Source of the DNA: Diphasiastrum complanatum
Lineage: Eukaryota; Streptophyta; Lycopodiopsida; Lycopodiales; Lycopodiaceae
DNA: 64,000 nt
NCBI GenBank assembly: GCA_029204225.1
Contig: CM055094.1
Span: 28,442,107 to 28,506,106 of the forward strand
Reading direction: 5' to 3'
The notes beneath the pieces were generated by a model, which saw only the letters and a list, made by a program, of their open reading frames with translations, was not told the DNA's origin and made no database searches. The translations under genes were made by a program, and so were the position numbers. Shown here one piece after another: positions 46,804 to 57,745 of this stretch (position 1 is the first letter of the stretch; each line of letters begins with the position of its first letter).

Positions 46804-47242
46804 CTTTTCCTTCCTTGATCATAGATTGCATGGCTTTGAAATTGAGATCTCCCAATCTCTTATGCCACAGATCCTCCTGAAGAACCTTGGTCTCATAAGC
46901 AATATCTGAAATGTTAGCACTCTCCCTAGAATCTAGTTTGTACAACTTACCAATTCTAGATACTCTAGAAATAACTTCATTTTCTCTTGAGATTATACAC
47001 TTGTCAACTTGAAACTTGACATCCAATCCACTATCAAACAATTGTCCTACACTAATGAGATTTTTGGTTAGTCTAGGTACAAAAGGTACATCATGCAAGC
47101 AAAAAGATTTTGATGATGATGCATGCAGTGGAATACTACCTATTCCTTCAATTCTACACTCTACATCATTAGCAGTATAGATTGATCTTTTTTCACCTAG
47201 ATATGGCATGAGACTTGTGAAAGAGTTTCTAGAACTAGACAT
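46730..47242 (-). pseudogene. Copia protease C-terminal part and GAG-pre-integrase (copy 2)
   Basis: 170 codons from MSSSRNSFTSLMPYLGEKRS through VPRLTKNLISVGQLFDSGLD to DLWHKRLGDLNFKAMQSMIK. His of LGHPNF is changed to Asp (LGDLNF), one of the zinc ligands. The active-site Asp lies just upstream, beyond a stop at about 47268. Confidence 0.82.
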
Positions 47243-47269
47243 ATGGGAACTAGCCCCACTATCTATCCA

Positions 47270-47836
47270 CTAGACTTCTTCATTCTTGAAAGAAAAAGAT
47301 GAAAAACTAGACATCATTAACGAATCCTCTCTTTCACTCTCAACACCCTCACACTCATCCTCATTAGTAAGGCTAGCTTGCTTAGATTGGTTCTTCTTCT
47401 TGAAACAGTTTGATGCATAGTGTCCTTTCTTGCCACAAAAAAAACACTTGATCTTTGACAGCTTCTTCTTTCCACTGGATGTTGCAACTTGTGAGGACTG
47501 ATCCTCACCACCTTCTTTGGGTTTGTCCTTCTTGAAGTGTTGTTGACCTTTTCCCTTGCCTCTTGACTTGTCTTTGATGAAGAGTGCTTTGTCATCTCCA
47601 CCATCTTTCAATGAAAGTCTGTTGATCCTCAGCATCTTGTTCTCTTGCCTGCTTTCTTCAACAATGAGAACACCTTGCAGTGTCTCCAAGGATGGAAGTT
47701 CCTCCCTGACAGCATAAGTCTGCACAATATTGTCATAGTCATCTCTAAGTCCATTAAGGACTACTTGAACAGGTTTAGTGTTCTTAAGAGCATCTCTAAT
47801 ACCAGCTAACTCTTGATGAAGATCATTTACTCTCAT
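47270..47836 (-). pseudogene. Copia gag C-terminal half and zinc knuckle (copy 2)
   Basis: 188 codons from MRVNDLHQELAGIRDALKNT to the canonical CCHC knuckle CFFCGKKGHYASNC and the acidic region before protease. The upstream half of the same gag lies beyond the nested element at 54385-54771. Confidence 0.85.
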
Positions 47837-47857
47837 TACATATGATGAAGCACTCTC

Positions 47858-48511
47858 TATGAAAAATACAGATCCTAAGTGGATCTAAACTCCAAGATCA
47901 TTGGCTTGAATGCTTGCACTCCAAACTACATAAGCTAGGAATTGGCAACACATTCTATGCTACCTAGAATGCAAAGAACTTGATCAAAAAGCATTTATCA
48001 CAAATGGAAACTTCCATAAACATCAAGTGCGGCCCAAAATAGCATTATACAGTCCATAATACATCAGCCTATCACTTTTGGAAAGCACCTAAGATCATAC
48101 ACAATAGCTTGAAGACAATACACACAACAATGCTCTCAATGGAGGAAGAAACAATGACAATGATCTATTGATCTCAATGAAGCATACAAAAGGTTTCTCC
48201 AACCTGTTCTCCACGAATTTCAGCCTAATATAGGTGAGAGAGATGACTCTCTCTCCTCTCTCTAGAACTTAGGACCCAATTTTAGGACACCAGTAACCTA
48301 AAATAGCCGATTTTGGCCTATATGTCCAAATAACATGATTTTAGTGTCATTTAGAAGGTCCCGAAGTTTGAGACTTCTTCAACATGAAATATATACTAGA
48401 ATAAAAGTATCTAGGTCTCTTTCACACGTGTGAAAGGTTAGATCCAAAACTATGTACAAAAATTGCCAATTTAGGCCTCAAACTAGCTAGGAAATGTTGA
48501 CAATTTTCACA
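47858..48511 (-). repeat. 3' LTR of the nested copia
   Basis: 654 bp, pairs with 53726-54379. The family start TGTGAAAAAT is TATGAAAAAT here. It ends AATTTTCACA. Confidence 0.93.
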
Positions 48512-48524
48512 CTCCCTCTTCAAC
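48512..48524 (-). promoter_or_regulatory. Polypurine tract of the nested copia
   Basis: On the minus strand GTTGAAGAGGGAG lies directly before the 3' LTR. It directly follows the stop codon of the ORF. Confidence 0.75.
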
Positions 48525-51500
48525 TTAACTTGCTAGTTTTACAACACTACTTTGCTCCAACCTAAGAATGATCTCCATCATGATGATAGATCTCTTTTCA
48601 AGTGTTCTAATATGTACAATATGAAGTACAACATAATTGATATAGATAATAGTGCCCATATAGGATGCTTCACTATTTCTTACATCAATTTTACATAGAA
48701 TGGTGAACAAGATACATGTAAAAGAACATAGAATAACAATGAAAGGATTCCTCCATGTATCCACCTTTGAGTTCTCTGTAAAACAGCAGCAAACAAGTTG
48801 TAAGTGAAAGTAACCAACAGGTGTTTGCATGCCTCGTCCACATTCCACTATGCCCATAGTGAATGCACCATGTATCTCCATGAATGAACCTCCATCACCA
48901 CCTTGCCTTTGTAGATCTCCAATCCACGAAAGCCCTTGAGTGAATGAATGCCAAAATGATGTGTTCTCTGTTCCATTTGAATGAGCAAAACCTGAACTTG
49001 AAATACTTGAAGTATCTCCACAAGATTTGCATATAACGCTTGATCCTACATTGTCAACAATTTGCCAATTTGCCAACACTAGGATGCTAGATCTTGAACT
49101 TTGCTCAAAAGTAAACATATTGACCACTTCCATATCTTTTGAGATTTGAATGAATGCATGTACTTGATCATAAAAACCAGCAATGATAACTATTCCATCT
49201 CCAAGATCCAAAAGATGCAAAACTGTGGAACTAGTTTCATTGAATTTTGACAATTCCAACACATTGACATGACAATGTTCATACATGAGATTAAACAAGT
49301 AAGGTAGAGTAAAAGGACACTTCCTTGATGCTCCAAGAACCTTACTTGAACCTTCAAGGACCTGTAAAAACATATCCAAGATGCTTTGCCCATGTGGCTC
49401 CCCTTTCATGCTTTTGACTAGCTTCCAATTGCTACTTGCCTCTTGGTGTTGATGAAGCAATTCAAGATCAACATCTTGATCTTCCAATAAAACATCAAGG
49501 ACTTTGCATTTATAAACATCTTCAGATCTGAACCTCTGAAGATACTCCCTCTCAAACACATGATTAACATCCCACAAGATCTCATCATTGCTTGATTTCA
49601 ACCTTTCACTATAGTTAGTGAAAACAATGTCACCATCATAAACCAAAAGATAGATTTCTATACTTCTATCCAACATGAAGTAGAGTAGATGAAGTTGAGT
49701 ATCAAACCTAATAAAACCAGCCCATTTGAGCTCAAACCAAACCTCAACGAGATCTTCCTTGCCTTGAAGAAATTGCCACTTGAGTTGCTCCATGTAAATA
49801 TCTTCTTCAAGATCACCATTCAAGAAGGCATTAGTAACATCCATTTGCCACATATCCCAATCATAAAGAGTTGCAAGAGAGATTAGGATTCGAATAGTTA
49901 CCATCTTTTCCACGGGTGCAAAGGTCTCATCATAGTCAATACCATATTCTTGAGCATACCCCTTTGCCACCAACCTTGCCTTGTACTTGTTGATTGATCC
50001 ATCTTGATTTGTCTTGATCTTGAAGATCCACTTACAACCAATTGCCTTCTTGTCCTTTGGAAGCTTTACCAACCTCCATGTGTTGCTTTTGATGAGTGCT
50101 TGATGCTCATGATCCATGGCTTGGATCCATTCCTTCTTTTGAATTGCTTCACCTACACAAGTTGGTTCATCAAAAGAGGTAAGAAAAGCAAGGTTAGAGT
50201 TGTCCACCACTTGCTTTCCTTTTTCATCATAGGTTAGCCTTGATGGCTTAGCCCTTTGCCTTTGAGTCTTCCTTGAAGTTTGCTTTGGAGTGGCATCTCC
50301 ATCTTCATCCAAGACATCTTGCACATCATGATGATTAGTAGGCACATCAACATCAACATCAACAACATTGGAAACATTCTCTTCATGAAAGATGACATCC
50401 CTACTTATGACAACTTTCTTTGTAGAAGGAATGTACACTTTGTAAGCCTTGCTTACTTCACTATAGCCAACAAACACACCCTTCTTTGATGAAGGATCTT
50501 CTTTAGTTCTATCATCAAGTGTGATATTGACAAAACATGTACATCCAAAGATCCTACAATGCTTGACACTCGGCCTTCTACCATAAAGAACCTCATGAGG
50601 AGTTTTACCATCCAAGGAAGCACTTGTCCATCTATTACATAGATAGTTAGCACATGCTAAAGCTTCCCCCCAAAAAGACTTAGCAAGATTAGCATGTAGT
50701 CTCATTGCCTTGGCACATTCACAAAGGGTTCTATTCTTCCTCTCGGCCACTCCATTCTGTTGTGGAGTCCTAGGACTAGACATCTCCCTCTTAATCCCAT
50801 GTGCTATACAAAAGTCTTTGAACCTATTTGAGGTGTATTCCCCTCCATTATCAGATCTTAAGCATTTGATCTTTGTATTGAATTGGTTTTCCATTTCATT
50901 CTTGAACTTGACAAATGCAGCAAACACTTCATCCTTACTTTTAAGAAGATAGATCCAAGTATACCTACTAAAGTCATCAATGAAAGTTGCATACATCTTT
51001 GCCCCACCATTGCTAGTTGTACTAGAAGAATGAATATCAGAATGCACAAGTTGAAAAGCTTCTTTAGATCTAGAAGTAGATCTAGAATAAGCAAGTCTAT
51101 GAGATTTGGACAAGGCACAATGTTCACAAACACTATTGTTTGCAACAAGACTTTTAGGGAGACCAAGAACAAGCTCTTTCTTTGCCATTACCTCCAAAGA
51201 TTTGAAGTTGGGATGGCCCAACCTCTTGTGCCAAACTTCTTGGTTTGTCAATTGCTCCCTAGCCATACATCCTTCATGATTAGAGATCACACATGCATCA
51301 AGCTTGAAAAGTTTACCATGCCTCCTACCTTGAGCAATCAAGGATCCACATTTACTTATCAAACATGCATCTCCAATGAACTCCACATCAAGTCCTTTGT
51401 CAATCATTTGACTTACACTAAGCAAATTCTTAGTGATTGAAGGAATGTACAAAACATTTTCAAGATTTGCTTTCCTATTTGTTGAAAGGGAAATAGGAAT

Positions 51501-52553
51501 AGTGCCTATGCCTTTGATGTCACATTGACCATCATTTGCAGTGTAGATGATGTTACCTTCTCCCTCATAAGACAATAAGGATGTAAAGTATTCCTTATGT
51601 CTTGTCATGTGAGATGAGGCTCCACTATCAATCCACCAAGGATCATTATCATCTATGTTGGCTAACAAACTTGAAGTCATAACAAGTGATTCACATGTGT
51701 TATGTTCTTCCTCATCTATTGTAAGATTTCCTTGCCTCTCTCCTTGCTCTCTTTTCTTCTTATAACATTCATTTGCAAAATGACCTTTTATCCCACAATA
51801 AAAGCACTTGAACTTTGACTTATTGTTCTTAGTAGAAGAGGAAGAGGAAGAGTGATCATCATGATCAAAGTTACCACCTTTGGACCATTTCCCTTTGCCT
51901 TTACCTTTGCCCTTGAATTTGCCTTTTGTGAAGAAAGCCTCTTCACCTCCACCTTGCAAGGATGCACCATCAAGCTTTGATTGCAACCTATGTTCTTCAG
52001 CCAATAAGATTTCTTGCAAGTCAACCACACTTGGCAAGACTCTTTGAATGGCAAAACTTTGCACAAGGTTAGCATGTTCATTTAGCAAACCATTCAACAT
52101 AACTTGGACTATTTCACCATCTTTTATGTTCTCATCAATGCATGCTAAATCATCACTTAGGGACTTAACTCTCAAGATAAATGCATGAGCACTTTCACCC
52201 TCTCTTTGCCTACTAGAAAATATTTGTCTCCTTAGGGTCAATACCCTAGATGTGGACTTTGATTCAAAGAGCTTCTTTAAGGCATTCCATGCCTCACTTG
52301 CACTTTGACACTTTCCAACTTCCTTGAGAAGTTCATTTGTAACATTCATTTTAATGATATGAAGAGCCCTTTTGGCCTTCTTATCAAACCTTTGTTGCTC
52401 TTGAAGTGTGAGAGGTCTCTCTTCAATTTCTGCAACTATGTCCATGAGTTCATTCAACTCAAGTAAGGACTCCATCCTCACTTTCCAAGTAGAGTAGTTT
52501 GATGAACTCAACCTTTCACTAGACTCTAGCATGATCCCACCATTGGAAGCCAT
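48525..52553 (-). CDS. Copia gag-pol polyprotein with abnormal RT and unknown C-terminus
   Basis: 1342 codons, starting at ATG (MASNGGIMLE). Domains: gag about 10-200; CCHC knuckle 250-263 (CFYCGIKGHFANEC); aspartic protease with D309 in WWIDSGASSHM; GAG-pre-integrase about 440-490 (WHKRLGHPNF, CEHCALSKSH); integrase D506, D568, E604; linker; RT from about 823 (GCKWIFKIKTNQDGSINKYK) to QMDVTNAFLNGDLEEDIYME with D905. After residue 923 the usual PxGF and LYGLKQ blocks are absent. The expected YVDD position reads VYDGDIVFT (about 971-979), and RNase H is missing. Residues about 990-1342 match nothing I recognise. Copia polyproteins are usually of similar total length, so the tail replaces RT/RNase H. 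Gag, protease and integrase look intact. Confidence 0.9.
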   Translation of the reverse strand: MASNGGIMLESSERLSSSNYSTWKVRMESLLELNELMDIVAEIEERPLTLQEQQRFDKKAKRALHIIKMNVTNELLKEVGKCQSASEAWNALKKLFESKSTSRVLTLRRQIFSSRQREGESAHAFILRVKSLSDDLACIDENIKDGEIVQVMLNGLLNEHANLVQSFAIQRVLPSVVDLQEILLAEEHRLQSKLDGASLQGGGEEAFFTKGKFKGKGKGKGKWSKGGNFDHDDHSSSSSSTKNNKSKFKCFYCGIKGHFANECYKKKREQGERQGNLTIDEEEHNTCESLVMTSSLLANIDDNDPWWIDSGASSHMTRHKEYFTSLLSYEGEGNIIYTANDGQCDIKGIGTIPISLSTNRKANLENVLYIPSITKNLLSVSQMIDKGLDVEFIGDACLISKCGSLIAQGRRHGKLFKLDACVISNHEGCMAREQLTNQEVWHKRLGHPNFKSLEVMAKKELVLGLPKSLVANNSVCEHCALSKSHRLAYSRSTSRSKEAFQLVHSDIHSSSTTSNGGAKMYATFIDDFSRYTWIYLLKSKDEVFAAFVKFKNEMENQFNTKIKCLRSDNGGEYTSNRFKDFCIAHGIKREMSSPRTPQQNGVAERKNRTLCECAKAMRLHANLAKSFWGEALACANYLCNRWTSASLDGKTPHEVLYGRRPSVKHCRIFGCTCFVNITLDDRTKEDPSSKKGVFVGYSEVSKAYKVYIPSTKKVVISRDVIFHEENVSNVVDVDVDVPTNHHDVQDVLDEDGDATPKQTSRKTQRQRAKPSRLTYDEKGKQVVDNSNLAFLTSFDEPTCVGEAIQKKEWIQAMDHEHQALIKSNTWRLVKLPKDKKAIGCKWIFKIKTNQDGSINKYKARLVAKGYAQEYGIDYDETFAPVEKMVTIRILISLATLYDWDMWQMDVTNAFLNGDLEEDIYMEQLKWQFLQGKEDLVEVWFELKWAGFIRFDTQLHLLYFMLDRSIEIYLLVYDGDIVFTNYSERLKSSNDEILWDVNHVFEREYLQRFRSEDVYKCKVLDVLLEDQDVDLELLHQHQEASSNWKLVKSMKGEPHGQSILDMFLQVLEGSSKVLGASRKCPFTLPYLFNLMYEHCHVNVLELSKFNETSSTVLHLLDLGDGIVIIAGFYDQVHAFIQISKDMEVVNMFTFEQSSRSSILVLANWQIVDNVGSSVICKSCGDTSSISSSGFAHSNGTENTSFWHSFTQGLSWIGDLQRQGGDGGSFMEIHGAFTMGIVECGRGMQTPVGYFHLQLVCCCFTENSKVDTWRNPFIVILCSFTCILFTILCKIDVRNSEASYMGTIIYINYVVLHIVHIRTLEKRSIIMMEIILRLEQSSVVKLAS

Positions 52554-53713
52554 GATTCTAATGTTTCTTCAACTTTTAGGTTCTGTCCTAAAGCACTTAG
52601 CACTCACTTTTCTCTCAACAAATGATAGATAAAGAGATCTATGAAGATTTAGGACCCTAAAACACTTCTATCTTGAACCTAGATGGTTTCCAAGCATAGA
52701 AAGGAAGATTGAAACACATGCAACACTTTGCACACACTAAGAATGGATTACAAAATCAAACCAACCTGAACACACTCTTGCTTAAGCTCTCAAACTTTCC
52801 AGCAAGTGACCAAATCAAGTTATGGTGTGAAGAGTTACTTGCATTCTTAGAAAATACCCAAAACTAGGATGCCAAGATTACCTAGTAATGAACAAACTTG
52901 ATCAACATATGATCAACACACTAAGATATTGATTCAACCTGTAAAACCACATGTAAACCACACTTCTAAAAGTTTATAAACTCCAGAAAGTGATAAATAC
53001 AAGATTTAGAGGTGAATGAATGAGCACACTTAGTGAATCACAAGACTAGCTTCACTATCTTGTCAAATCTTGGTGTTTAGATGTAGATCTAAGATCACTT
53101 CACATGAGAATGTTCCTCAACCTGTTAAGAACCTGAAAACACACTTGCATAATGGTTAACACCTTCCAGCAAATGCTCCAATCAAATTACATAAGGAGAG
53201 TTACTTACATGCTCAACAAAGTACACCAAAATTTATGCCAAAATTGATGACAATCTTTACAATATGCTCTTCACAATGGAGCTTACAATATGTTCACCCA
53301 AAAAAGGGGATCTTTCATCCAAATGAGAGCTTTGCTCAGCCTTTAGGAGAATTACAACTCACTCAAAAGAGCATTTGTCATCCACTTAAGGAGAAGTTTC
53401 ATCCATTTAAGGAGAGTGTTCATCCAAGAATGGAGATTGTCAACAATAGGATTGAAAAGAACATTGTTAGTATTGAATATGCACAAGCCTCACAATCACA
53501 AATGATTAGGTGTTATGATCTGATCCAAAATAGTTTCTTTTCAGCCTCTGATCTTCAATAGACCTGAAATATGCTTTTGATCCACAAGTTCAACTCACAA
53601 AACAAAGGTTAGTAAGATTTGATCAACAAAGCAATGCAAAATCATGCTAGAACTTGATCAAACATCCAAATATCACCAAAAATGGAATACTTACTGTAAA
53701 TAAAAGCCAACCA
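52554..53713 (-). other. Leader of the nested copia, with internal duplication
   Basis: About 1.16 kb between primer site and gag ATG. The blocks near 52764-52885 and 53115-53245 are related (CAACCTG, then ACACACTTGC / ACACTCTTGC, then CTTTCCAGCAAGTG / CCTTCCAGCAAATG). A 108-codon frame on the plus strand (53235-53561) contains repeated HP..E motifs, but is antisense to the element and probably not a gene. Confidence 0.6.
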
Positions 53714-53725
53714 GCTCTGATACCA
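53714..53725 (-). promoter_or_regulatory. Primer-binding site of the nested copia
   Basis: The minus strand reads TGGTATCAGAGC, complementary to the 3' end of initiator tRNA-Met, directly adjoining the 5' LTR. Confidence 0.92.
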
Positions 53726-54379
53726 TGTGAAAAATACAGATCCTAAGTGGATCTAAACTCCAAGATCATTGGCTTGAATGCTTGCACTCCAAACTACATA
53801 AGCTAGGAATTGGCAACACATTCTATGCTACCTAGAATGCAAAGAACTTGATCAAAAAGCATTTATCACAAATGGAAACTTCCATAAACATCAAGTGCGG
53901 CCCAAAATAGCATTATACAGTCCATAATACATCAGCCTATCACTTTTGGAAAGCACCTAAGATCATACACAATAGCTTGAAGACAATACACACAACAATG
54001 CTCTCAATGGAGGAAGAAACAATGACAATGATCTATTGATCTCAATGAAGCATACAAAAGGTTTCTCCAACCTGTTCTCCACGAATTTCAGCCTAATATA
54101 GGTGAGAGAGATGACTCTCTCTCCTCTCTCTAGAACTTAGGACCCAATTTTAGGACACCAGTAACCTAAAATAGCCAATTTTGGCCTATATGTCCAAATA
54201 ACATGATTTTAGTGTCATTTAGAAGGTCCCGAAGTTTGAGACTTCTTCAACATGAAATATATACTAGAATAAAAGTATCTAGGTCTCTTTCACACGTGTG
54301 AAAGGTTAGATCCAAAACTATGTACAAAAATTGCCAATTTAGGCCTCAAACTAGCTAGGAAATGTTGACAATTTTCACA
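53726..54379 (-). repeat. 5' LTR of the nested copia
   Basis: 654 bp, with TGTGAAAAAT ... AATTTTCACA ends. It carries a CT-rich tract at 54113-54131. Confidence 0.93.
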
Positions 54380-54513
54380 CTCTCATCTACTCTCTGATAA
54401 CTTAGAAAGATTTGGTTTCTAAGTGTAAGCAATCTAGAAGTATTCTTAATTTCATAGATTTTTTTTAGAGTATCCCAAGCTTCCTTGGAAATGGTGCATG
54501 TACTAATCTCTCT

Positions 54514-54771
54514 TTACACTTCATTTGTTACATTCATTTTTATAAAATGAAGGGCAGTTTTGGTTCTTTTGTTGAATGTTGCAGCTTCATTAGGTGCTAC
54601 AGATTCTTCTTCAGCTCCACTCACAATTTCCATTACATCCTGTAGAATCAATAATGATTCCATTCTAATCTTCCACATTGCATAATTGGAAGATGTTAAT
54701 CTCTCATTGTGCTCCAAGTAATGTGAACCAGATGAAGACATCTTTTCTATGAGAAATTTAAGTAATGACAA
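54514..54771 (-). pseudogene. Copia gag N-terminus (family A copy 2)
   Basis: MSSSGSHYLEHNERLTSSNY then AMWKIRMESLLILQDVMEIV, ending FIKMNVTNEV before a stop. The ATG used by the other copies lies at 54741. The frame is open 10 codons further upstream. It continues beyond the stop to SYQRVDES at about 54400, where the nested element interrupts. Confidence 0.85.
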
Positions 54772-55495
54772 AGATGGAGCTGAAAATGTTGCTTGCTATA
54801 TCAACCTAGGATCTAACATAGATGATGTTGATCCAACCTATGAAATCGAGCAACTAAATGTGAGATCAAACTCTCAACATAGAAAATCAATCTATCTTGA
54901 ATTTGGATCTTGCTTCAATCAGAGAAATGAAGCACATGCAAGTAAGAAGTCTATCTCTCCCACGAGGTTCAAGGAACTGAAAAATTCTCAAGGAAATTAC
55001 TTTCAACTCAGACACAATAAGTGTGAAATGAAAAGTCTAAGACCTCACAAAACTCATTCTATCCAATTCTACTTGATTGACAGTGAAAATTGAAGAAATT
55101 GGTGAAAAGAACTGATGTGTGCTCACCTTGGCATATCCCACGAGAGGTGTACTCTCTCAAACTCTCTGATTGCCTGAAAATCTTCTAAAAACAAATCAAA
55201 TTAATTTAAGAACTCTAGCAATGCATTCTATTCTTCAATACCTATCCAACAAGCTATAGAACATCAAATTTGGATCATTCCTTGAGAAGTAGCACTCAAT
55301 TAAAGAGTGCTGATTTCACACGTGCAAGCTCTCTGTCCGTACAGGGTTCAACTGATGCAAATCAAGCTTGATTTGATCCACTTATGATCCACAGATGGCT
55401 AGTTTGTCAGCGAGATTTCTCTTCCAAATCCGAGTTCCTGCAAGCAAAAGCACTGTTGTTCTGATGTATACACCCTCACCTCTTCAAAGCATGAA

Positions 55496-55507
55496 GCTCT
55501 GATACCA
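55496..55507 (-). promoter_or_regulatory. Primer-binding site, family A copy 2
   Basis: TGGTATCAGAGC on the minus strand, adjoining the LTR. Confidence 0.88.
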
Positions 55508-56230
55508 TGGGAAGTTTTTAGCACATGTGAACCTCACCACACACCTTATAGGATCTTATGGAGGTGTGTGATTGCACAAGATTGATAAAAAAAAAAAGAA
55601 TACTTGAAAAATCTATGGCAAGAGCACAATGGCATACATTTAGCTGAAAAAACTAACTTCTCACTATGAGGAATGAATGTCAGATTAATTCTAAGTGCTC
55701 AGTATGAGAGAAATAGGCTGCTCTTGGGTAGAGAGAGAAAATCAAAGCTAGAATACTCGAGTAGAGAGAGTCCAAAACACCAAAATCTCATTATTTACAA
55801 TATGGCAAAAACATGCCACAACTTTCCTACATCAAAGTGGCTCGAGTTCCTACAGTGGTGTTGCATGGAAAGTCCACTTAACTCAATTAACTCAACTACC
55901 AAGGATCCACATGTGTAACTGCATGCATGGATATTGCATGTACAGCATGTCAACTCATAAAATTGCCTAGACATGTGTAGATCACAGAAACCACTTTGCA
56001 TGTTGCATGCACTGATTGCATGTGGCTTGCATGCATACTGAATGAATTGCATGCTATCTAAACTTTTGCATGACATCAAATTTGAATCTACCTAACTCAA
56101 ACTCGACCTATTCTAGAAGGTTATGTGCTCAATTCACATACCTTTATGTACAACATAGTTTACAATGGAAATAATCATGGACATGGCCCCAAAACTTGAG
56201 ATAGGAAGATATTTTTTACTAATCTTCACA
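55508..56230 (-). repeat. 5' LTR, family A copy 2
   Basis: 723 bp, homologous to 16092-16816. Its left end is TGGGAAG instead of TGTGAAG. It ends AATCTTCACA. Confidence 0.88.
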
Positions 56231-56779
56231 CTATCTGCAGTTTTTTTTTAACTCCCAAATTTCTTCCTTGGCTGCAGTAACATGTCATGTGCTCTGTAAT
56301 TTCCCATGTTACCATGCATCCCTTTCACTGCACCCCTTTTTCATAGATATTTGTATCTAAAAAATGAAGCTCTAGAAATACTGTGGATAATCCACCAAGC
56401 TTTCTCACAAATACCTCTTCTGTTATACATCATGTTTCTAGTTCCCTTTGGTGCTAATGAAAATGAATCAAACACAAATATTGGTTGATCGTTATGTCAT
56501 TTCCCGTAATAGTTCACGCGAGACTCGAAAACTTCTTTGTTGCTTGCTATTTGGAATCATTGCCCTTTGCAACAATCAATTATGGAGACTGCCATGACAC
56601 TAGAAATACCACATACCTTTATTTTTTCTTTGCTTCCATTGCCATGCATTGTAGAATGTCCTTGCCTCGAAACATGCACTTGGCGATTCAAACTATCTCC
56701 TTTGCTGAATTTACTTGCATTTGATCTTATGGCCGCATTGAATCCTGATGGTGTATTCTATGAAATGTTGAAATGTATG
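56231..56779. other. Unassigned, possibly gypsy debris
   Basis: No clear domain. It lies between the copia LTR and the gypsy protease-RT linker, and may be a decayed continuation of that gypsy. Confidence 0.3.
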
Positions 56780-57640
56780 GACTACACCTTTGGCATCTCT
56801 GACGACTTATCACATCCAAAGACTTCCTCTGGTGACAATTCCCTACTCTTGATAGAATTATCACCTTGTAGTTGTAAAAAATCGTTGCTCATTTGCATAT
56901 ATGGTATTGAGATCTTTATAAGTCCAAGCAAAGCAATTTTGATACTTAATAAGCAATTTTTGTGGCGCTTGAAACTGTTCAGGAATAAGTTGTGCTCCAA
57001 CTTGTACAATCTTTTTTGGTTCTCTTGGTTCAGCAAGATTCATAGGCTACGTCCTAGTTGGGCCATTGTAAACATCTTTTGATTCTGACACTTGTTCTTC
57101 AGGTTTACAATGTGCTTTTGGTAGCATAATAACCACATCGTCCAAAGTATAGCATTTGAAATACGTTAACATATCATGCTGTACTTCATCTGATTTCTCT
57201 TTTTCAAAAGGATTAGCCTGGGATCTTCATTTAGCTTTCTTGATCACAGGAATCGATCATGGAGGCGATGACTTCCGAGAAAATTAATTCTTCTTCAAAG
57301 GTGATGACTTCCTAGACGGTGATGTCTTGCGAGAACTCTGACTTTAAGAATCATCCTTGAGTTTTCCTTTACCTTTATCCAATAAAGGTGACACATTCTT
57401 AGAATCAACCTTTTGAGGTGGATTTTCCCATTTCAGGACTGTATTATAATGGTTGATGAATGATCGTCCTCTTTTTGGACTATTGGTTTGATAGTCCAAG
57501 TGATTGGATCAACTTTGACTGCACGTTCACGATTTTCAAAAGTGATTTTTCTGGTATCCCAATTATGAATCACTAGCGCAACTCGTAACCATGGACGTCA
57601 GTTTTTCCATACATTTTCCATTTTGACTTTTTTTTTTTGT
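56780..57640 (-). pseudogene. Gypsy protease end and protease-RT linker
   Basis: On the minus strand, in broken frames: RPWLRVALVIHNWDTRKITF then ENRERAVKVD (57600-57500), a Ser/Arg-rich linker, then PMNLAEPREPKKIVQVGAQL then KYQNCFAWTYKDLNTIYANE (57043-56861). The last block corresponds to the ALLKxYxDVFAWSYxDL segment just before RT in plant gypsy elements. No RT follows. Confidence 0.65.
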
Positions 57641-57745
57641 CTTTTTCAAAAGAACACGTCAATCAAGTAGTGAAAACAAGAAATTGAAAAACAATCAAAA
57701 TAAAAGCATAGTCTCGGATCATGATAACTGAACTGGTGGAACGGG

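Larger units (their letters stand above)
47858..54379 (-). mobile_element. Complete Ty1/copia element, young, nested (TSD CTCTC)
   Basis: 6522 bp with two 654-bp LTRs (47858-48511 and 53726-54379). It is flanked by CTCTC on both sides (47853-47857 and 54380-54384). The LTRs appear almost identical: I noticed only two differences, A/G at 48309 versus 54177 and TA instead of TG at the first bases of the left LTR. A primer site, polypurine tract and one 1342-codon ORF are all in place. It inserted into the gag gene of copia family A copy 2. The RT part of the ORF is abnormal, so the element is probably non-autonomous. Confidence 0.95.
46200..56230 (-). mobile_element. Ty1/copia family A copy 2, split by a nested copia
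   Basis: Minus-strand order: 5' LTR (55508-56230), primer site (55496-55507), leader, gag start (54514-54771), then the insertion 47858-54379, then gag (47270-47836), protease and GAG-pre-integrase (46730-47242), and integrase (46320-46803). It ends at about 46200 in the post-integrase region, so RT, RNase H and the 3' LTR are absent here. The uninterrupted copy 1 sequence at 14945-14985 shows the exact pre-insertion site. Confidence 0.88.

Noticed and set aside
49190-51440. Plus-strand and off-frame ORFs of 65-185 codons opposite the copia gag-pol
   Set aside because: Shadows of the 1342-codon minus-strand frame with no motifs of their own.
53235-53561. Antisense gene in the copia leader
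   Set aside because: It has repeated HP..E motifs, but these follow from short tandem repeats in the leader, and no promoter or homology supports a gene.
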